Source: Methyloceanibacter methanicus
GTDB taxonomy: Bacteria; Pseudomonadota; Alphaproteobacteria; Rhizobiales; Methyloligellaceae
Assembly: GCF_001723285.1 (NCBI RefSeq)
Contig: NZ_LPWG01000013.1
Location: 310,001 to 374,000 of the forward strand
Direction of reading: 5' to 3'
Length of the DNA: 64,000 bases
The notes under the pieces are model-generated. The model did no database searches. It had not been told where the DNA came from and worked only from the letters and a program-made list of their open reading frames with translations. Of this stretch, positions 27,210-36,018 are shown piece after piece. Position 1 is the first letter of the stretch, and each line of letters begins with the position of its first letter. The translations under genes were made by a program, and so were the position numbers.

Positions 27210-27932
27210 TTACCCCGAATCTTTTGGATGTTTGGCAGGCTTGCGCGTGGTGGTGGAGGCCGCCGGAAAGTTCTGAACGGCAAAGCGCACCAGCTCTTGC
27301 AGCGATTGCACACCAAGCTTCGGCTTCAGGCGATTGCACAGATGAGCGACGGCCTTGTAGCTGAGCGCGAGGTTGTCCGCGATTTGGGCGTAGGATTTCC
27401 CCTCCGCGAGCAGAGACAGGACATAGCGTTCCCGCGACGACAACGCATCGATCGCCATCGACTCCGGCGCGTGCGTTTTGTGGAACGCAAGGTCGGAGGC
27501 CAAGACGCGGCTGACATAGGGTGTGCCGTGCAGGATCGCCGCCAGACCCTGGACGAGCTCCTCGGGAGAGGTGTCCTTCACCACATACCCGTTCGCCCCG
27601 GCTTTCAGGGCCGCCCGCGCGATGAGCGGATCGTCATGCATGCTGAGTACGAGGATCGGGATATCGGAATCGTAGCGGCGGAGCCGGCGCACGAAGCTCA
27701 ACCCGGCGAGGCTGCCGGCGCTCATGGCAAGGTCGACGACCACGGCCTCGGGCCTGGCACGGCGGCAGAGCCGGAACGCCTTTGCGAAACTGGACGTGTG
27801 CTCAACCGCGTGCCAGCCGGCATCGTGCAGCAGGCGGCGAAATCCGGCGACGACGATCGGATGATCGTCGACGATGAGGATGCGCGTATCCGGGCCGTGT
27901 CGCCGGCCAATTTGGGCTTGGGCGTTGGGCAA
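27210..27932 (-). CDS. LuxR/NarL-type response regulator
   Basis: 240 residues. The receiver domain spans about 16-135 (RILIVDDHPIVVAGF with the acidic pair, phospho-acceptor D67 in AVVVDLAMS, and K in GYVVKD). The C-terminal HTH of the LuxR type lies at about 165-225 (LSSRERYVLSLLAEGKSYAQIADNLALSYKAVAHLCNRLKPKLG). It is codirectional with and upstream of xoxF, so control of the quinoprotein locus is the natural guess, as with ExaE and similar regulators of PQQ alcohol oxidation. No histidine kinase gene is adjacent. Confidence 0.9.
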   Translation of the reverse strand: MPNAQAQIGRRHGPDTRILIVDDHPIVVAGFRRLLHDAGWHAVEHTSSFAKAFRLCRRARPEAVVVDLAMSAGSLAGLSFVRRLRRYDSDIPILVLSMHDDPLIARAALKAGANGYVVKDTSPEELVQGLAAILHGTPYVSRVLASDLAFHKTHAPESMAIDALSSRERYVLSLLAEGKSYAQIADNLALSYKAVAHLCNRLKPKLGVQSLQELVRFAVQNFPAASTTTRKPAKHPKDSG

Positions 27933-28162
27933 GGCTGCCGACGCTCCCTGACTGAGTCGCTGAAGCAGGGAGCTAGCCGATTGTACGATGCCACTGTTTC
28001 CAGACCGGTCGAAGGAAAACGGGAAGCGGCAGGTCTAGGACTGGTAGAAGAGGGCGGCGCGCGCCGGGGGCTCGATCATGCCGATCCGACGCCCACTGTC
28101 TGATGTCGGACAACGTCGGTTCGTGTAGGCTCGGCCCGTCCGCTTCGTTGGAGAACCAAGAA

Positions 28163-29137
28163 ATGCTTCCTCGTGTCTCGTTGGCCGTTGGGATTGCCGC
28201 CGGCTCAACCATCGCACTTTCCACGGGCCTTCCCTCGGCGAGGCTCCATGCGGAGGAGATGGCCTGGACGGTGAACCGGTACCAAAGCGACGTGCCGGAC
28301 GACGCCGACACCGTGGTTTTGACCTACGGCATTCCCGAAACCGACGCCGTCGCCTTCGAGGCGGTCTGCGGAGGGCGGGACGGACCGGAGCCGCGCGCCG
28401 TCTTCTGGTACGACGTCGTCGATCTTTCGGAGAACGAGGACGTAGTCGTCACCTTCTCGAGCGGGAGCTTTAAGGACGCGTTGCCGGGAAAAGTCTACGG
28501 CAGGGACGCGGAAGTGGGCGTCTCCGGCATCCAGATGACGATCGATGCGAGCGCGCCGCTCTGGTCGGCCATGACCACGGGCACGGCGCTCAGCTACGGG
28601 ATCGCGGGCGGTAAGCGCGAGACGCTTCAACTCAAGGACGCGGCCATCGCCGTCGGCGGTTTCGCGGCCGCGTGCAAGGCCGGAGCCTCGTCGAGCCCTG
28701 GAGACGAGGCCGCGCGGGGCGATGTGCCGACAGGCGATCTCGTGGCGCAAGCCGCTGGCTCTGCTGTGGCCGCCTCGCTCAACGACTTGGCGTCGAGATC
28801 GCCGAACGGTGCCCCCGCGAGCCCGAAAGCGGATGCCGCGTCTTGCGCGGACTTCGGCACGCTCCGTTCCCAAGACTCCGAGACGCCGGCAACCGTGACC
28901 TTCGTCAACACGTCGGACGGCTATCGCGGCCTCGTCTGGATCGACCCGGAAGGGACGCCCATCGACAATACCGGCCTCAATCAAGGGGAGTCGGTCACCG
29001 TTCCCACATTCGAGGGACACGTCTGGATGATCACGGACGGTCCGGGGAACTGCATCGAGATGCTGGTGCCGCCGGGCGGCGAAACGACGTTCGAGATCAC
29101 CGCGCCCGCGCCGGTCCTCGGCCCGGAAGACGACTAG
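28163..29137 (+). CDS. Secreted protein with C-terminal VHL-like beta domain
   Basis: 324 residues from ATG 28163, which has GGAGAA 7 bases upstream; the frame is open back to 28103. Signal peptide ends near LHAEE. The N-terminal 150 residues form an unrecognised beta-rich domain (WTVNRYQSDVPDDADTVVLTYGIPETDAVAF). An Ala/Ser/Pro-rich linker follows. The last 90 residues (TVTFVNTSDGYRGLVWIDPE, FEGHVWMITDG, NCIEMLVPP) match the beta-domain pattern of von Hippel-Lindau protein: strand-N-x-S, WID/F-x-G, GH-x-W-x-x-x-D. Bacterial copies are known but their role is not. Two Cys in this domain could pair. Confidence 0.72.
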   Translation: MLPRVSLAVGIAAGSTIALSTGLPSARLHAEEMAWTVNRYQSDVPDDADTVVLTYGIPETDAVAFEAVCGGRDGPEPRAVFWYDVVDLSENEDVVVTFSSGSFKDALPGKVYGRDAEVGVSGIQMTIDASAPLWSAMTTGTALSYGIAGGKRETLQLKDAAIAVGGFAAACKAGASSSPGDEAARGDVPTGDLVAQAAGSAVAASLNDLASRSPNGAPASPKADAASCADFGTLRSQDSETPATVTFVNTSDGYRGLVWIDPEGTPIDNTGLNQGESVTVPTFEGHVWMITDGPGNCIEMLVPPGGETTFEITAPAPVLGPEDD

Positions 29138-29346
29138 ACGCGCCGCGCGACCCCAACCCCAAGGGGCGGGCGCGGTCCGTTTCGTCTCCAGATTGTCCCC
29201 GTCACCCTCTTTCATAGGCATCGGGCGGCGGGCCTGTTATCACAGGCGGGCCGGTGCGGACGAATCGTCTCGGGCGGGGACGTGGCGCCGATGGGGCCCG
29301 ATGACCTGCCGCTTCGAGCCTTGAGAACCCAGCGATTGGACGGTCG

Positions 29347-30726
29347 ATGCAGGACGTCGTAAGCGATTTTCCCTTACGCGACGAGGAAGGGGACATTCGT
29401 CCCGAATTCCTCCATGCGGTGACCGATGCCCTGGAGGCGGACGACATCGCGCGCGCCCGCGCGCTGACCCTCGATCTGCATGAAGCCGACCTTGCCGACC
29501 TCATCGAGGTTCTGCGGCAGGACGATCGCGCCGCGCTCATCGCGGCCCTGGGCGATGAGTTCAAGGCCGCGGCACTGCCGGAGCTCGACGAGGCGGTGCG
29601 CGACCAGGTGCTCGAGGACATGCCGCCCGAGCAGGTCGCCGAAGCGCTGCAGGAGCTCGATTCGGACGAGGCGGTCTATCTGCTCGAGGACCTCGACCGG
29701 GAAGACCAGGAAGACATCCTCTCCAAGCTTCCCTATTTCGAGCGGATCGCGCTTCAGCGGAGCCTCGAATATCCGGAAGATTCCGCCGGCCGCATGATGC
29801 AGACGGACCTGATCGCGGTGCCGCCGTTCTGGTCCGTTGGCCAGACGATCGACTACATGCGCGAAGCGTCCGATCTGCCCGAGCGGTTCTACGAGATCTT
29901 CGTGGTCGATCCGGCCTACCATCTAATCGGCTGCGTCCCCCTCAACAGGATCCTGCGGTCGAAGCGTCCGACGGAGATGGAGGCCATCGTCGATGAGACG
30001 ATGCATCCGATTCCCGTCGCGGTGGACCAGGAAGAGGTGGCGCGGCAGTTCGAGCGCTACAATATGAACTCGGCGCCGGTGGTGGACCCGGACGGACGGC
30101 TGGTCGGCGTGATCACCGCGGACGATATCGTCGAGGTGGTTCAGGAAGAGGCTTCGGAAGACATCCTGGCCATGGGTGGCGTCGGGGGCGAGTCCATGGT
30201 CGACACGGTCTGGGAGACGACGCGGCTGCGGTTCAGCTGGCTCGTGGCGAATCTGATCACCGCCATCGTCGCCTCCATCGTTATCAGCTTCTTTGAAGCG
30301 ACGATCGAACAGATGGTGGCGCTCGCCGTGCTCATGCCCATCGTGGCGTCCATGGGCGGCAATGCGGGAACGCAGACCATGACCGTCGCGGTTCGGGCAC
30401 TCGCGACCCACGATCTGGGGCCCGCCAACGCGGCGCGGGTCATCTGGCGCGAATGCGCCGTCGGTCTTCTGAACGGGCTCCTGTTTGCCGTCATCATGGC
30501 GCTCATCGCCTATTTCTGGTTCGGGAGCGACGGCCTCGGGCTCGTGATCGGCGTTGCCATGGTCGTCAATCTCTTCGCCGCCGCCCTCGCGGGCATCTTG
30601 ATTCCACTCGGGCTCGACGCCCTGGATCTCGATCCGGCGATCGCGTCCGGCGTCTTCGTGACGACCGTGACGGACGTGGTGGGCTTCTTCGCCTTTCTTG
30701 GACTCGCCGCTTTGTGGTTAGCTTAG
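29347..30726 (+). CDS. mgtE: Magnesium transporter MgtE
   Basis: 459 residues: an N-terminal MgtE_N helical domain (HEADLADLIEVLRQDDRAALIAAL, LPEDSAGRMM region), two CBS domains (about 140-265; MHPIPVAVDQEEVARQFERYNMNSAPVVDPDGRLVGVITADDI), then five TM helices. The pore motif lies in ASMGGNAGTQTMTVAVRAL. MgtE is a Mg2+-gated Mg2+ channel of the inner membrane. Length and domain order are standard. The YdcF gene begins 15 bases later and is probably cotranscribed. Confidence 0.95.
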   Translation: MQDVVSDFPLRDEEGDIRPEFLHAVTDALEADDIARARALTLDLHEADLADLIEVLRQDDRAALIAALGDEFKAAALPELDEAVRDQVLEDMPPEQVAEALQELDSDEAVYLLEDLDREDQEDILSKLPYFERIALQRSLEYPEDSAGRMMQTDLIAVPPFWSVGQTIDYMREASDLPERFYEIFVVDPAYHLIGCVPLNRILRSKRPTEMEAIVDETMHPIPVAVDQEEVARQFERYNMNSAPVVDPDGRLVGVITADDIVEVVQEEASEDILAMGGVGGESMVDTVWETTRLRFSWLVANLITAIVASIVISFFEATIEQMVALAVLMPIVASMGGNAGTQTMTVAVRALATHDLGPANAARVIWRECAVGLLNGLLFAVIMALIAYFWFGSDGLGLVIGVAMVVNLFAAALAGILIPLGLDALDLDPAIASGVFVTTVTDVVGFFAFLGLAALWLA

Positions 30727-30741
30727 GGGCGAGGGGGCTTT

Positions 30742-31575
30742 ATGTTCTTTTATCTGGCCAAGGCGGTTTGGTTCGTTTTTCAGCCGTCCACGTTTATCGC
30801 GCTGCTGATCGGCTACGGCGCGATCCTGATCTGGACGGGCTGGGCGCGCTGGGGCCGGCGCTTCGTGACGATTGGGGCGATCCTTCTTCTGGTGGTCGGT
30901 CTGTCGCCCCTCGGCAATGCGCTCATCCTGCCGCTCGAGGACCGTTTCCCGCGGGCCGATCTCGCCCGGCCGCCGGCGCCGGCGGGTCTCATCATCCTAG
31001 GAGGCGCGGAAAATCGTCTGGTGGGCGGGGCGCGCAACGCCCCTACCTTGAACGAGGCAGGCGAACGCCTGGTGGAAGGGGCGATCCTCGCGCTTCGGTT
31101 TCAGGACGCCAAAGTCGCGTTCTCCGGCGGCGATGCCGGCATTCTCTATAAGTCCGGGAGCGAGGCGCTGGGCGCCGCGGAGCTTCTCGCCCAACTCGGT
31201 ATCGCCCGGGACCGGCTGATCCTGGAAGCCAATGCGCGGGATACCTACGAGAACGCGATCTATCTGAGGAAAGAGCTCGAGGCGTCGGGCGCGTTCGGTG
31301 ACGGCGCGCGCTGGCTTCTCATCACGTCGGCCTACCACATGCCGCGCTCGATCGGGGCCTTCCGGCAGGCGGGGTTCGACGTGGAGCCCTGGCCGGTCGA
31401 TTACCGGACGCGCGGGCCGCAGGATCTCTCGAAACCGTTCGACAAGGTCTCGGAAGGCTTGCGGCGTGTGGATACGGCGATGCGCGAATGGGTGGGGCTG
31501 CTCGCCTACCGGCTTACCGGCCGCACGGATGCGCTGTTCCCATCACCAGATCGGACTGGGGACAGTCAGGGCTGA
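30742..31575 (+). CDS. YdcF-family (DUF218) membrane protein
   Basis: 277 residues: two N-terminal TM helices (FIALLIGYGAILIWTGW and FVTIGAILLLVVGLSPLGN), then a DUF218 domain with AGLIILGGAEN, VAFSGGDAG, ANARDTYENAIYLRKEL and LLITSAYHMPRSIGAFRQAGF. This follows the ElyC/SanA/YdcF pattern; E. coli ElyC affects envelope polysaccharide metabolism. It overlaps the convergent bufC frame by 62 bases at its 3' end. Confidence 0.88.
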   Translation: MFFYLAKAVWFVFQPSTFIALLIGYGAILIWTGWARWGRRFVTIGAILLLVVGLSPLGNALILPLEDRFPRADLARPPAPAGLIILGGAENRLVGGARNAPTLNEAGERLVEGAILALRFQDAKVAFSGGDAGILYKSGSEALGAAELLAQLGIARDRLILEANARDTYENAIYLRKELEASGAFGDGARWLLITSAYHMPRSIGAFRQAGFDVEPWPVDYRTRGPQDLSKPFDKVSEGLRRVDTAMREWVGLLAYRLTGRTDALFPSPDRTGDSQG

Positions 31576-32342
31576 CACCGGCGAGCGCGCCCGTTTCGAG
31601 CCAGGCCTTGAGATAGGTCGCCGCGCGGAGCTCCGCTTCGTCCTCGCCGGCGAAGTCGCGACCATCTCGCACAGAACGCCGAAGCGCACGCCCTTGGCGG
31701 CCTCGGCCCACATCATCGCCTCTTCGGGGCCAAGCGGCCTGAAGCGCGACATGAGGTCTTGCCGCCACACCAGGATCGTTTGCGGCTCCGGAAGTTGCGC
31801 GGGCTCAGGGGGGGAGTCTTCGCCGTTGAGCGCTGTCCAAATGTCTGCGGCGTTCGTCTTGAACCGTAGCCGCGTCGCGGCCGGCTGCGGCGTGAAGACA
31901 AGATTGACCCAGTCTTCGGGCGGGATCGCGGCGAGTTCCTCGAGGCTGACCGGGGCGGTATCGGGTCCGTCGAAAGCATCCGCAAGAGCCTTCTCGAGCG
32001 CGGCGAGTTCGGCGACCTCCCGGTGCTCCGAAAAGGGGGCCGTCGTCCGCGCGAATTCGGGAAGATAACGGCTGAACCAGCGCGCATTGCGCTTGTCGGA
32101 CGGGTGGGCCGCGATATAGCCCCGGGCGAGGTCCGAAAAGGCCTCGTCGCCGAGATAAGCGTGCGTCAACTCGTAGTCGTGCTCCAGGATCTCGGCGAGC
32201 CGCAGCCCATAGGCGTTGCGGTAGACGCCGAACAGGGTGCGTTCGTCCTCGCGGCTGCTCGGATTGATCTCGCTGAGAACCGCCTCGTCGCGGATAGGAT
32301 TCCGGCCTGAAAGCGCGCCTGCAGATCTTTGAGCGTCGTCAT
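31514..32342 (-). pseudogene. bufC: BufC-type DUF2063 partner protein of a bufferin cluster (two frameshifts)
   Basis: The start MTTLKDLQARFQAGIL (ATG 32342) is 10 bases after the bufB stop. Adding one base at about 32301 restores RDEAVLSEINPSSREDERTLFGVYRNAYGLRLAEILEHDY, then THAYLGDEAFSDLARGYIAAHPSD; this is the DUF2063 N-terminal helical domain. A second one-base gap at about 31656 separates LCEMVAT from FAGEDEAELRAATYLKAWLETGALAGV. Repaired, it is about 276 residues, the family size. DUF2063 proteins pair with MNIO enzymes to present RiPP precursors. The 3' end overlaps the YdcF gene. Confidence 0.78.
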
Positions 32343-32352
32343 GAGGTATCTC

Positions 32353-33207
32353 TCACTCCGCGGCGACCACGTGCTTCGCCTCGGCGACCTCGCCGGCGAT
32401 CCTGCGGGCAATGTCGAGTTCGGCGATCACCTCCGCCAACGGGGGAATATTGTCGTCGCGCTCGATCATCGTCGAGACCGGGCCGAAATGGGCGACGGTC
32501 TCGCGGTAGAAGTCCCAGACCTCGTCGCAGACCGGATGGTCGTGCGTGTCGACGATATGGTCCCCTTCATGGCTGTGGCCGGCGAGGTGGAACTGAACGA
32601 TGCGGTCGCGCGGTACGCCGTGGAGGAAGTCGCGCGTGGAAAAGCCGTGATTGTAGGAACTCACATAGACGTTGTTGACGTCAAAGAGCAGCCAGCAATC
32701 GGCGCGGGTCGCCACTTCGCTCACGAAGTCCCATTCGCTCATTTCGGACTCCGCGAAGGTTACGTAGCTCGAGACGTTCTCGAGGGTGAGGCGGCGGCCC
32801 AGGAAATCCTGCACGCGGGCGACCCGGTCGACCACATGGTCCAGGGCTTCCTTCGTATACGGAATGGGCAGGAGGTCGTGCAGATTGACCCCGTGCACGC
32901 CGGTCCAGCACAGATGATCCGAGATCCATTTCGGGTCGACACGGTCCGCGAGCGTCTTCAGCTCGGTCAGATAATCCATATCGAGCGGCGCGGTGGACGC
33001 GATCGACAGCGACACGCCGTGCATGACGATCGGATACCGTTCGCGAATCTCGTCCAGGATCCGCAATGGCTTGCCGCCGGGGATCATGTAGTTCTCGGAG
33101 ATGACCTCGAACCAATCCACGTTCGGTTCTCCCGACAGGATCTCGTCGTAGTGCTCCGGACGGAGCCCAAGGCCGAAGCCGAGATAGGGTGGTTTGTGGT
33201 CCGACAA
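32353..33207 (-). CDS. bufB: MNIO (DUF692) maturase of a bufferin-type RiPP
   Basis: 284 residues. The TIM-barrel metal ligands of multinuclear non-haem iron oxidases are all visible: H63 (VMHGVSLS), H98 (SDHLCW), E143 (LENVSSY), D176 (FDVNNVYV), H207/H211 (FHLAGHS), D220/H222 (DTHDHPV) and E249 (IERDDN). BufB converts precursor Cys residues to thiooxazole-type groups that bind copper. The TTG at 33207 is preferred because GGAG lies 6 bases upstream; a TTG at 33267 falls inside a hairpin loop. It lies between bufA and bufC on the same strand. Confidence 0.9.
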   Translation of the reverse strand: MSDHKPPYLGFGLGLRPEHYDEILSGEPNVDWFEVISENYMIPGGKPLRILDEIRERYPIVMHGVSLSIASTAPLDMDYLTELKTLADRVDPKWISDHLCWTGVHGVNLHDLLPIPYTKEALDHVVDRVARVQDFLGRRLTLENVSSYVTFAESEMSEWDFVSEVATRADCWLLFDVNNVYVSSYNHGFSTRDFLHGVPRDRIVQFHLAGHSHEGDHIVDTHDHPVCDEVWDFYRETVAHFGPVSTMIERDDNIPPLAEVIAELDIARRIAGEVAEAKHVVAAE

Positions 33208-33256
33208 GGCGATCTCCGAAGGCTCGATGCGTCGATCTATCCCAATGAGAGGCGAG

Positions 33257-33278
33257 GCCGGCCGCAAAGGCGGCCGGC
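33257..33278 (-). promoter_or_regulatory. Stem-loop between bufA and bufB
   Basis: GCCGGCCGC and GCGGCCGGC form a perfect 9-bp stem with a 4-base loop, 16 bases after the bufA stop. It lacks a T tract, so it is more likely an mRNA-stabilising or attenuating hairpin than a full terminator. It could let the precursor be made in excess over the maturase. Confidence 0.5.
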
Positions 33279-33294
33279 GTCACGTGGCGTGGGG

Positions 33295-33552
33295 CTAGCT
33301 CTTGAAATCGCCGCCCTTTTCAGCGCACTCGGTGTCCGTCATGACGACGAAGCCTTTGCCCTTGCACGCATTGTGGCCCTTGCACGAGCTCGAGGCGGTC
33401 TTGCAGGCACTCTGACCCTTGCAGGCGTTGACACCGAAGCATTTTCCGGTGGTGCCGCCAGCGGCGATCGCAGACGTGGCAAGCGTGCCGGACACCAGCA
33501 GCGCAGCTGCGGTGAGGGCAATCGAAGTGCCGGTCTTCTGAGTCATCTTCAT
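33295..33552 (-). CDS. bufA: Bufferin-type (DUF2282) precursor peptide
   Basis: 85 residues: a cleavable signal peptide (MKMTQKTGTSIALTAAALLVSGTLATSAIAA) and a core with six Cys (38, 44, 50, 57, 63, 76) in CFGVNACKGQSACK and CKGHNACKGKGF, followed by TECAEKGGDF. This is the DUF2282 pattern of bufferins, periplasmic copper-sequestering RiPPs modified by BufB/BufC. ATG 33552 is set by AGGAGA 6 bases upstream. It is divergent from the UspA gene, leaving a 219-bp promoter region. Some clusters also have a DoxX-like gene; none is seen here. Confidence 0.9.
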   Translation of the reverse strand: MKMTQKTGTSIALTAAALLVSGTLATSAIAAGGTTGKCFGVNACKGQSACKTASSSCKGHNACKGKGFVVMTDTECAEKGGDFKS

Positions 33553-33771
33553 CAGTACTCTCCTGTTTGTGGGGGTTCCCTAAATCTGGCGCCGAACGCC
33601 ATTTCGAAACGGTAGCCTCGATTGCTGTGGAGGGTGCGTCACACCTCTTCAAAGCGTTGTGACTTGCCTCACGCTGGCGTGAATAATGGCGCGCCGCGTC
33701 TGTTTCGGTTTTGCAGTGTTTCCGCTGGGCGCTCCGAACCGCTATCATCCATTGTCCAGGGGGAGCTCGGG

Positions 33772-34611
33772 ATGAGTTTCAAGGATGTCATTGTCTATGT
33801 GGACGGGACCGAGGCGTCCAAGGCGCGCGACGGGCTCGCGGTCGCCTTGGCCAAGGCCCAAGGCGCTCATCTCGTCGCGGTCGCGTTTGCGCCGCAGGCG
33901 CTGATGCCGCTTTACGGCGCCGACGTCGCCTTCGCCGATATGAGCGGCGTGCTCGAAGGCGTGAGGGCGCAAGGCGAGGAGGCGTTGGCGCGCTTCAAGT
34001 CCGCTGCGGATGCGGCCGGGGTCTCACATGAGACCCGGCTCATGCATGGGACGAGCGACGAGTTCCCGCACGACTTCGCTGCCGCTGCGCGCCTTGCCGA
34101 CCTCGCGATCCTCGGCCAGCCACGGGACGGGGACCCGCTTGTGGGTCAATATGCGTTGCTGGAGCGCTGCCTGTTCGCCTCGGGCCGTCCGGTGCTCATC
34201 GTGCCGGCCGCGCCTGGGGACCTGGCCGGCGGCGATAGGATTGTCGTGGCATGGGACGGAAGCGCCGAGGCGGCGCGCGCCGTCAGCGATGCCCTCGCAT
34301 TCCTCAAGGCCGCGAAGCGGGTCGTGCTTCTGGCCGGCCTTCGCGAGGACTCTCGCCACGATACCGGCGTCTCGGCGGACGGCATGGTGGCGCATCTGGC
34401 CCGTCATGGCGTCAAGGCCGAGGCCGTCAAGGTCACCATGAGCGAGGGCGGCGATGTGGGCCGGCTGTTGCTCTCCCGCGCGAAGGAGCTGGAGGCCGAC
34501 ATGATCGTGATGGGCGCGTTCCATCATTCGCGCTGGCGCGAGTTCATCCTGGGCGGCGTTACGCTTACCATGCTGGAAGAGGCGACCATCCCGCTGTTCA
34601 TGGCGCATTAG
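33772..34611 (+). CDS. Tandem universal stress protein (UspA family)
   Basis: 279 residues with two Usp folds in tandem (about 1-145 and 150-279). The N-terminal half starts FKDVIVYVDGTEAS; the C-terminal half has IVVAWDGSAEAARAV and ends with the ATP-site loop ADMIVMGAFHHSRWREFILGG. ATG 33772 follows GGGGGAGCTCGG and is preferred to the longer open frame from 33622. Tandem Usp proteins respond to energy or redox stress. It is divergent from the bufferin operon; a link to copper stress is only suggested by position. Confidence 0.9.
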   Translation: MSFKDVIVYVDGTEASKARDGLAVALAKAQGAHLVAVAFAPQALMPLYGADVAFADMSGVLEGVRAQGEEALARFKSAADAAGVSHETRLMHGTSDEFPHDFAAAARLADLAILGQPRDGDPLVGQYALLERCLFASGRPVLIVPAAPGDLAGGDRIVVAWDGSAEAARAVSDALAFLKAAKRVVLLAGLREDSRHDTGVSADGMVAHLARHGVKAEAVKVTMSEGGDVGRLLLSRAKELEADMIVMGAFHHSRWREFILGGVTLTMLEEATIPLFMAH

Positions 34612-34627
34612 CGATGGCCGTAACCGT

Positions 34628-35068
34628 ATGACGCTTCACCTGGTCAAGCTGTGCGTCGGCATCGACCGGCTGCAGGACCTGAGGACCTGGCAGGCGAAGC
34701 GCCTGGACGATTTGGCGCGGGCGGGACGCGTGGCGGAACTCTGCCACAAGACGAAGCAGATGCCGCGCCGCCGGGCCGAGGTGCTCGATGGCGGCTCGCT
34801 CTACTGGGTGATCAAAGGGTTCATCTGCGCGCGGCAGCGCATCCTCGATTTGAAGGAGACGGCGCGCGAGGACGGCAGCCCGTGTTGCGGCATCGTACTG
34901 GATCCCAGGATCGTCGAGACGCGGGCCAAACCGCGCCGGCCGTTTCAGGGCTGGCGTTATTTGGAGGCGGGCGAGGCGCCGCCTGACCTCACCGCGTCGG
35001 ACGACGGCGCCGCCGAGATGCCGCCCGGCATGCGCGAGGAACTGCGCGCCCTCCGGCTGATCGACTGA
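34628..35068 (+). CDS. DUF1489 family protein
   Basis: 146 residues. MTLHLVKLCVGIDRL, QMPRRRAEVLDGGSLYWVIKGFICARQRI, and PCCGIVLDPRIVETRAKPRRPFQGWRYL are the conserved blocks of DUF1489, found almost only in alphaproteobacteria. Cytosolic; the RNA- or nucleotide-related fold suggested for the family is unproven. It begins 16 bases after the Usp gene and converges on panC. Confidence 0.87.
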   Translation: MTLHLVKLCVGIDRLQDLRTWQAKRLDDLARAGRVAELCHKTKQMPRRRAEVLDGGSLYWVIKGFICARQRILDLKETAREDGSPCCGIVLDPRIVETRAKPRRPFQGWRYLEAGEAPPDLTASDDGAAEMPPGMREELRALRLID

Positions 35069-35073
35069 CGCGC

Positions 35074-35931
35074 CTAGGCCCGCGGCGGAACCGGCACATT
35101 GTCGATCAGACGCGTCTTGCCGAGAAAGGCCGCGACGAGGATGCGGGCCGTGGCCACGGACCCGGAAAGGCGCGCGAGCGTTTCCGGGTCGCGCGCCTCG
35201 AGATAGTCGACACGGAAGCCGGCGGCCTCGAGGGCGGCACGCGCGCTTTCGAGCGCATGCTCGGTGGCATGCCCCGCCGCCAGTGCGTGCGCGGCCTGCT
35301 GGATCGTGGCGTACAGCAAGGGCGCCGTCTCGCGTTCCTCCGCCGAGAGATAGGCGTTGCGCGAGGACAGGGCCAGGCCGTCCGGTTCGCGCACGATCGC
35401 ACCGCCGACGATCTTCACCGGAATGTTCAAGTCCCGCACCAGGCGCTTGATGACGAGGAGCTGCTGGTAGTCCTTCTCGCCGAAGATCGCCACATCGGGC
35501 CCGCACTGCAGAAGGAGCTTCGCGACCACGGTGGCGACGCCGTCGAAATGATCCGGACGGCTCGCGCCGCACAGGCCCTCGGTGATGTCGGCCACGTGGA
35601 CCGTGGTGGCGAATCCTTCCGGATACATTTCGCCGGCGCCCGGCGCGAACAACAGGTCCGCACCGGCCTCCGCCAGGAGCGCCGCATCGCGGGCCTCGCC
35701 GCGCGGATAGGCCTCGAAGTCCTCGCTGGGACCGAATTGCAGCGGATTGACGAAGATCGAGGCGACGACGTGGCCGGCCAGTCCTTTGGCCTGCCTCACC
35801 AACGACATATGGCCTTCGTGGATCGCACCCATGGTGGGGACCATGGCGAGGCTCCCGCCCCGGGCACGCCAGGCCGAGACGCGGGCGCGCAAATCGGCCA
35901 CGGTTCTGACGGTCTCGATCTCGGTGGTCAT
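35074..35931 (-). CDS. panC: Pantothenate synthetase
   Basis: 285 residues. It joins pantoate and beta-alanine using ATP to make pantothenate for coenzyme A. Motifs: MVPTMGAIHEGHMSLV (ATP HIGH-like loop), FVNPLQFGPSEDFEAYPR, GLCGASRPDHFDGVATVVAKL, IFGEKDYQQLLVIKRLV and ALSSRNAYLS. ATG 35931 gives the normal N-terminus. It is divergent from putA, 87 bases away. Confidence 0.96.
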   Translation of the reverse strand: MTTEIETVRTVADLRARVSAWRARGGSLAMVPTMGAIHEGHMSLVRQAKGLAGHVVASIFVNPLQFGPSEDFEAYPRGEARDAALLAEAGADLLFAPGAGEMYPEGFATTVHVADITEGLCGASRPDHFDGVATVVAKLLLQCGPDVAIFGEKDYQQLLVIKRLVRDLNIPVKIVGGAIVREPDGLALSSRNAYLSAEERETAPLLYATIQQAAHALAAGHATEHALESARAALEAAGFRVDYLEARDPETLARLSGSVATARILVAAFLGKTRLIDNVPVPPRA

Positions 35932-36018
35932 CGGGGCTGGTCCAAGATTGCGCATTGCCGGGAAAGGGCGCGACCATAACGCCTCGCCGCGAGCGGCCGA
36001 AACCCCTAAATTGGGGGC

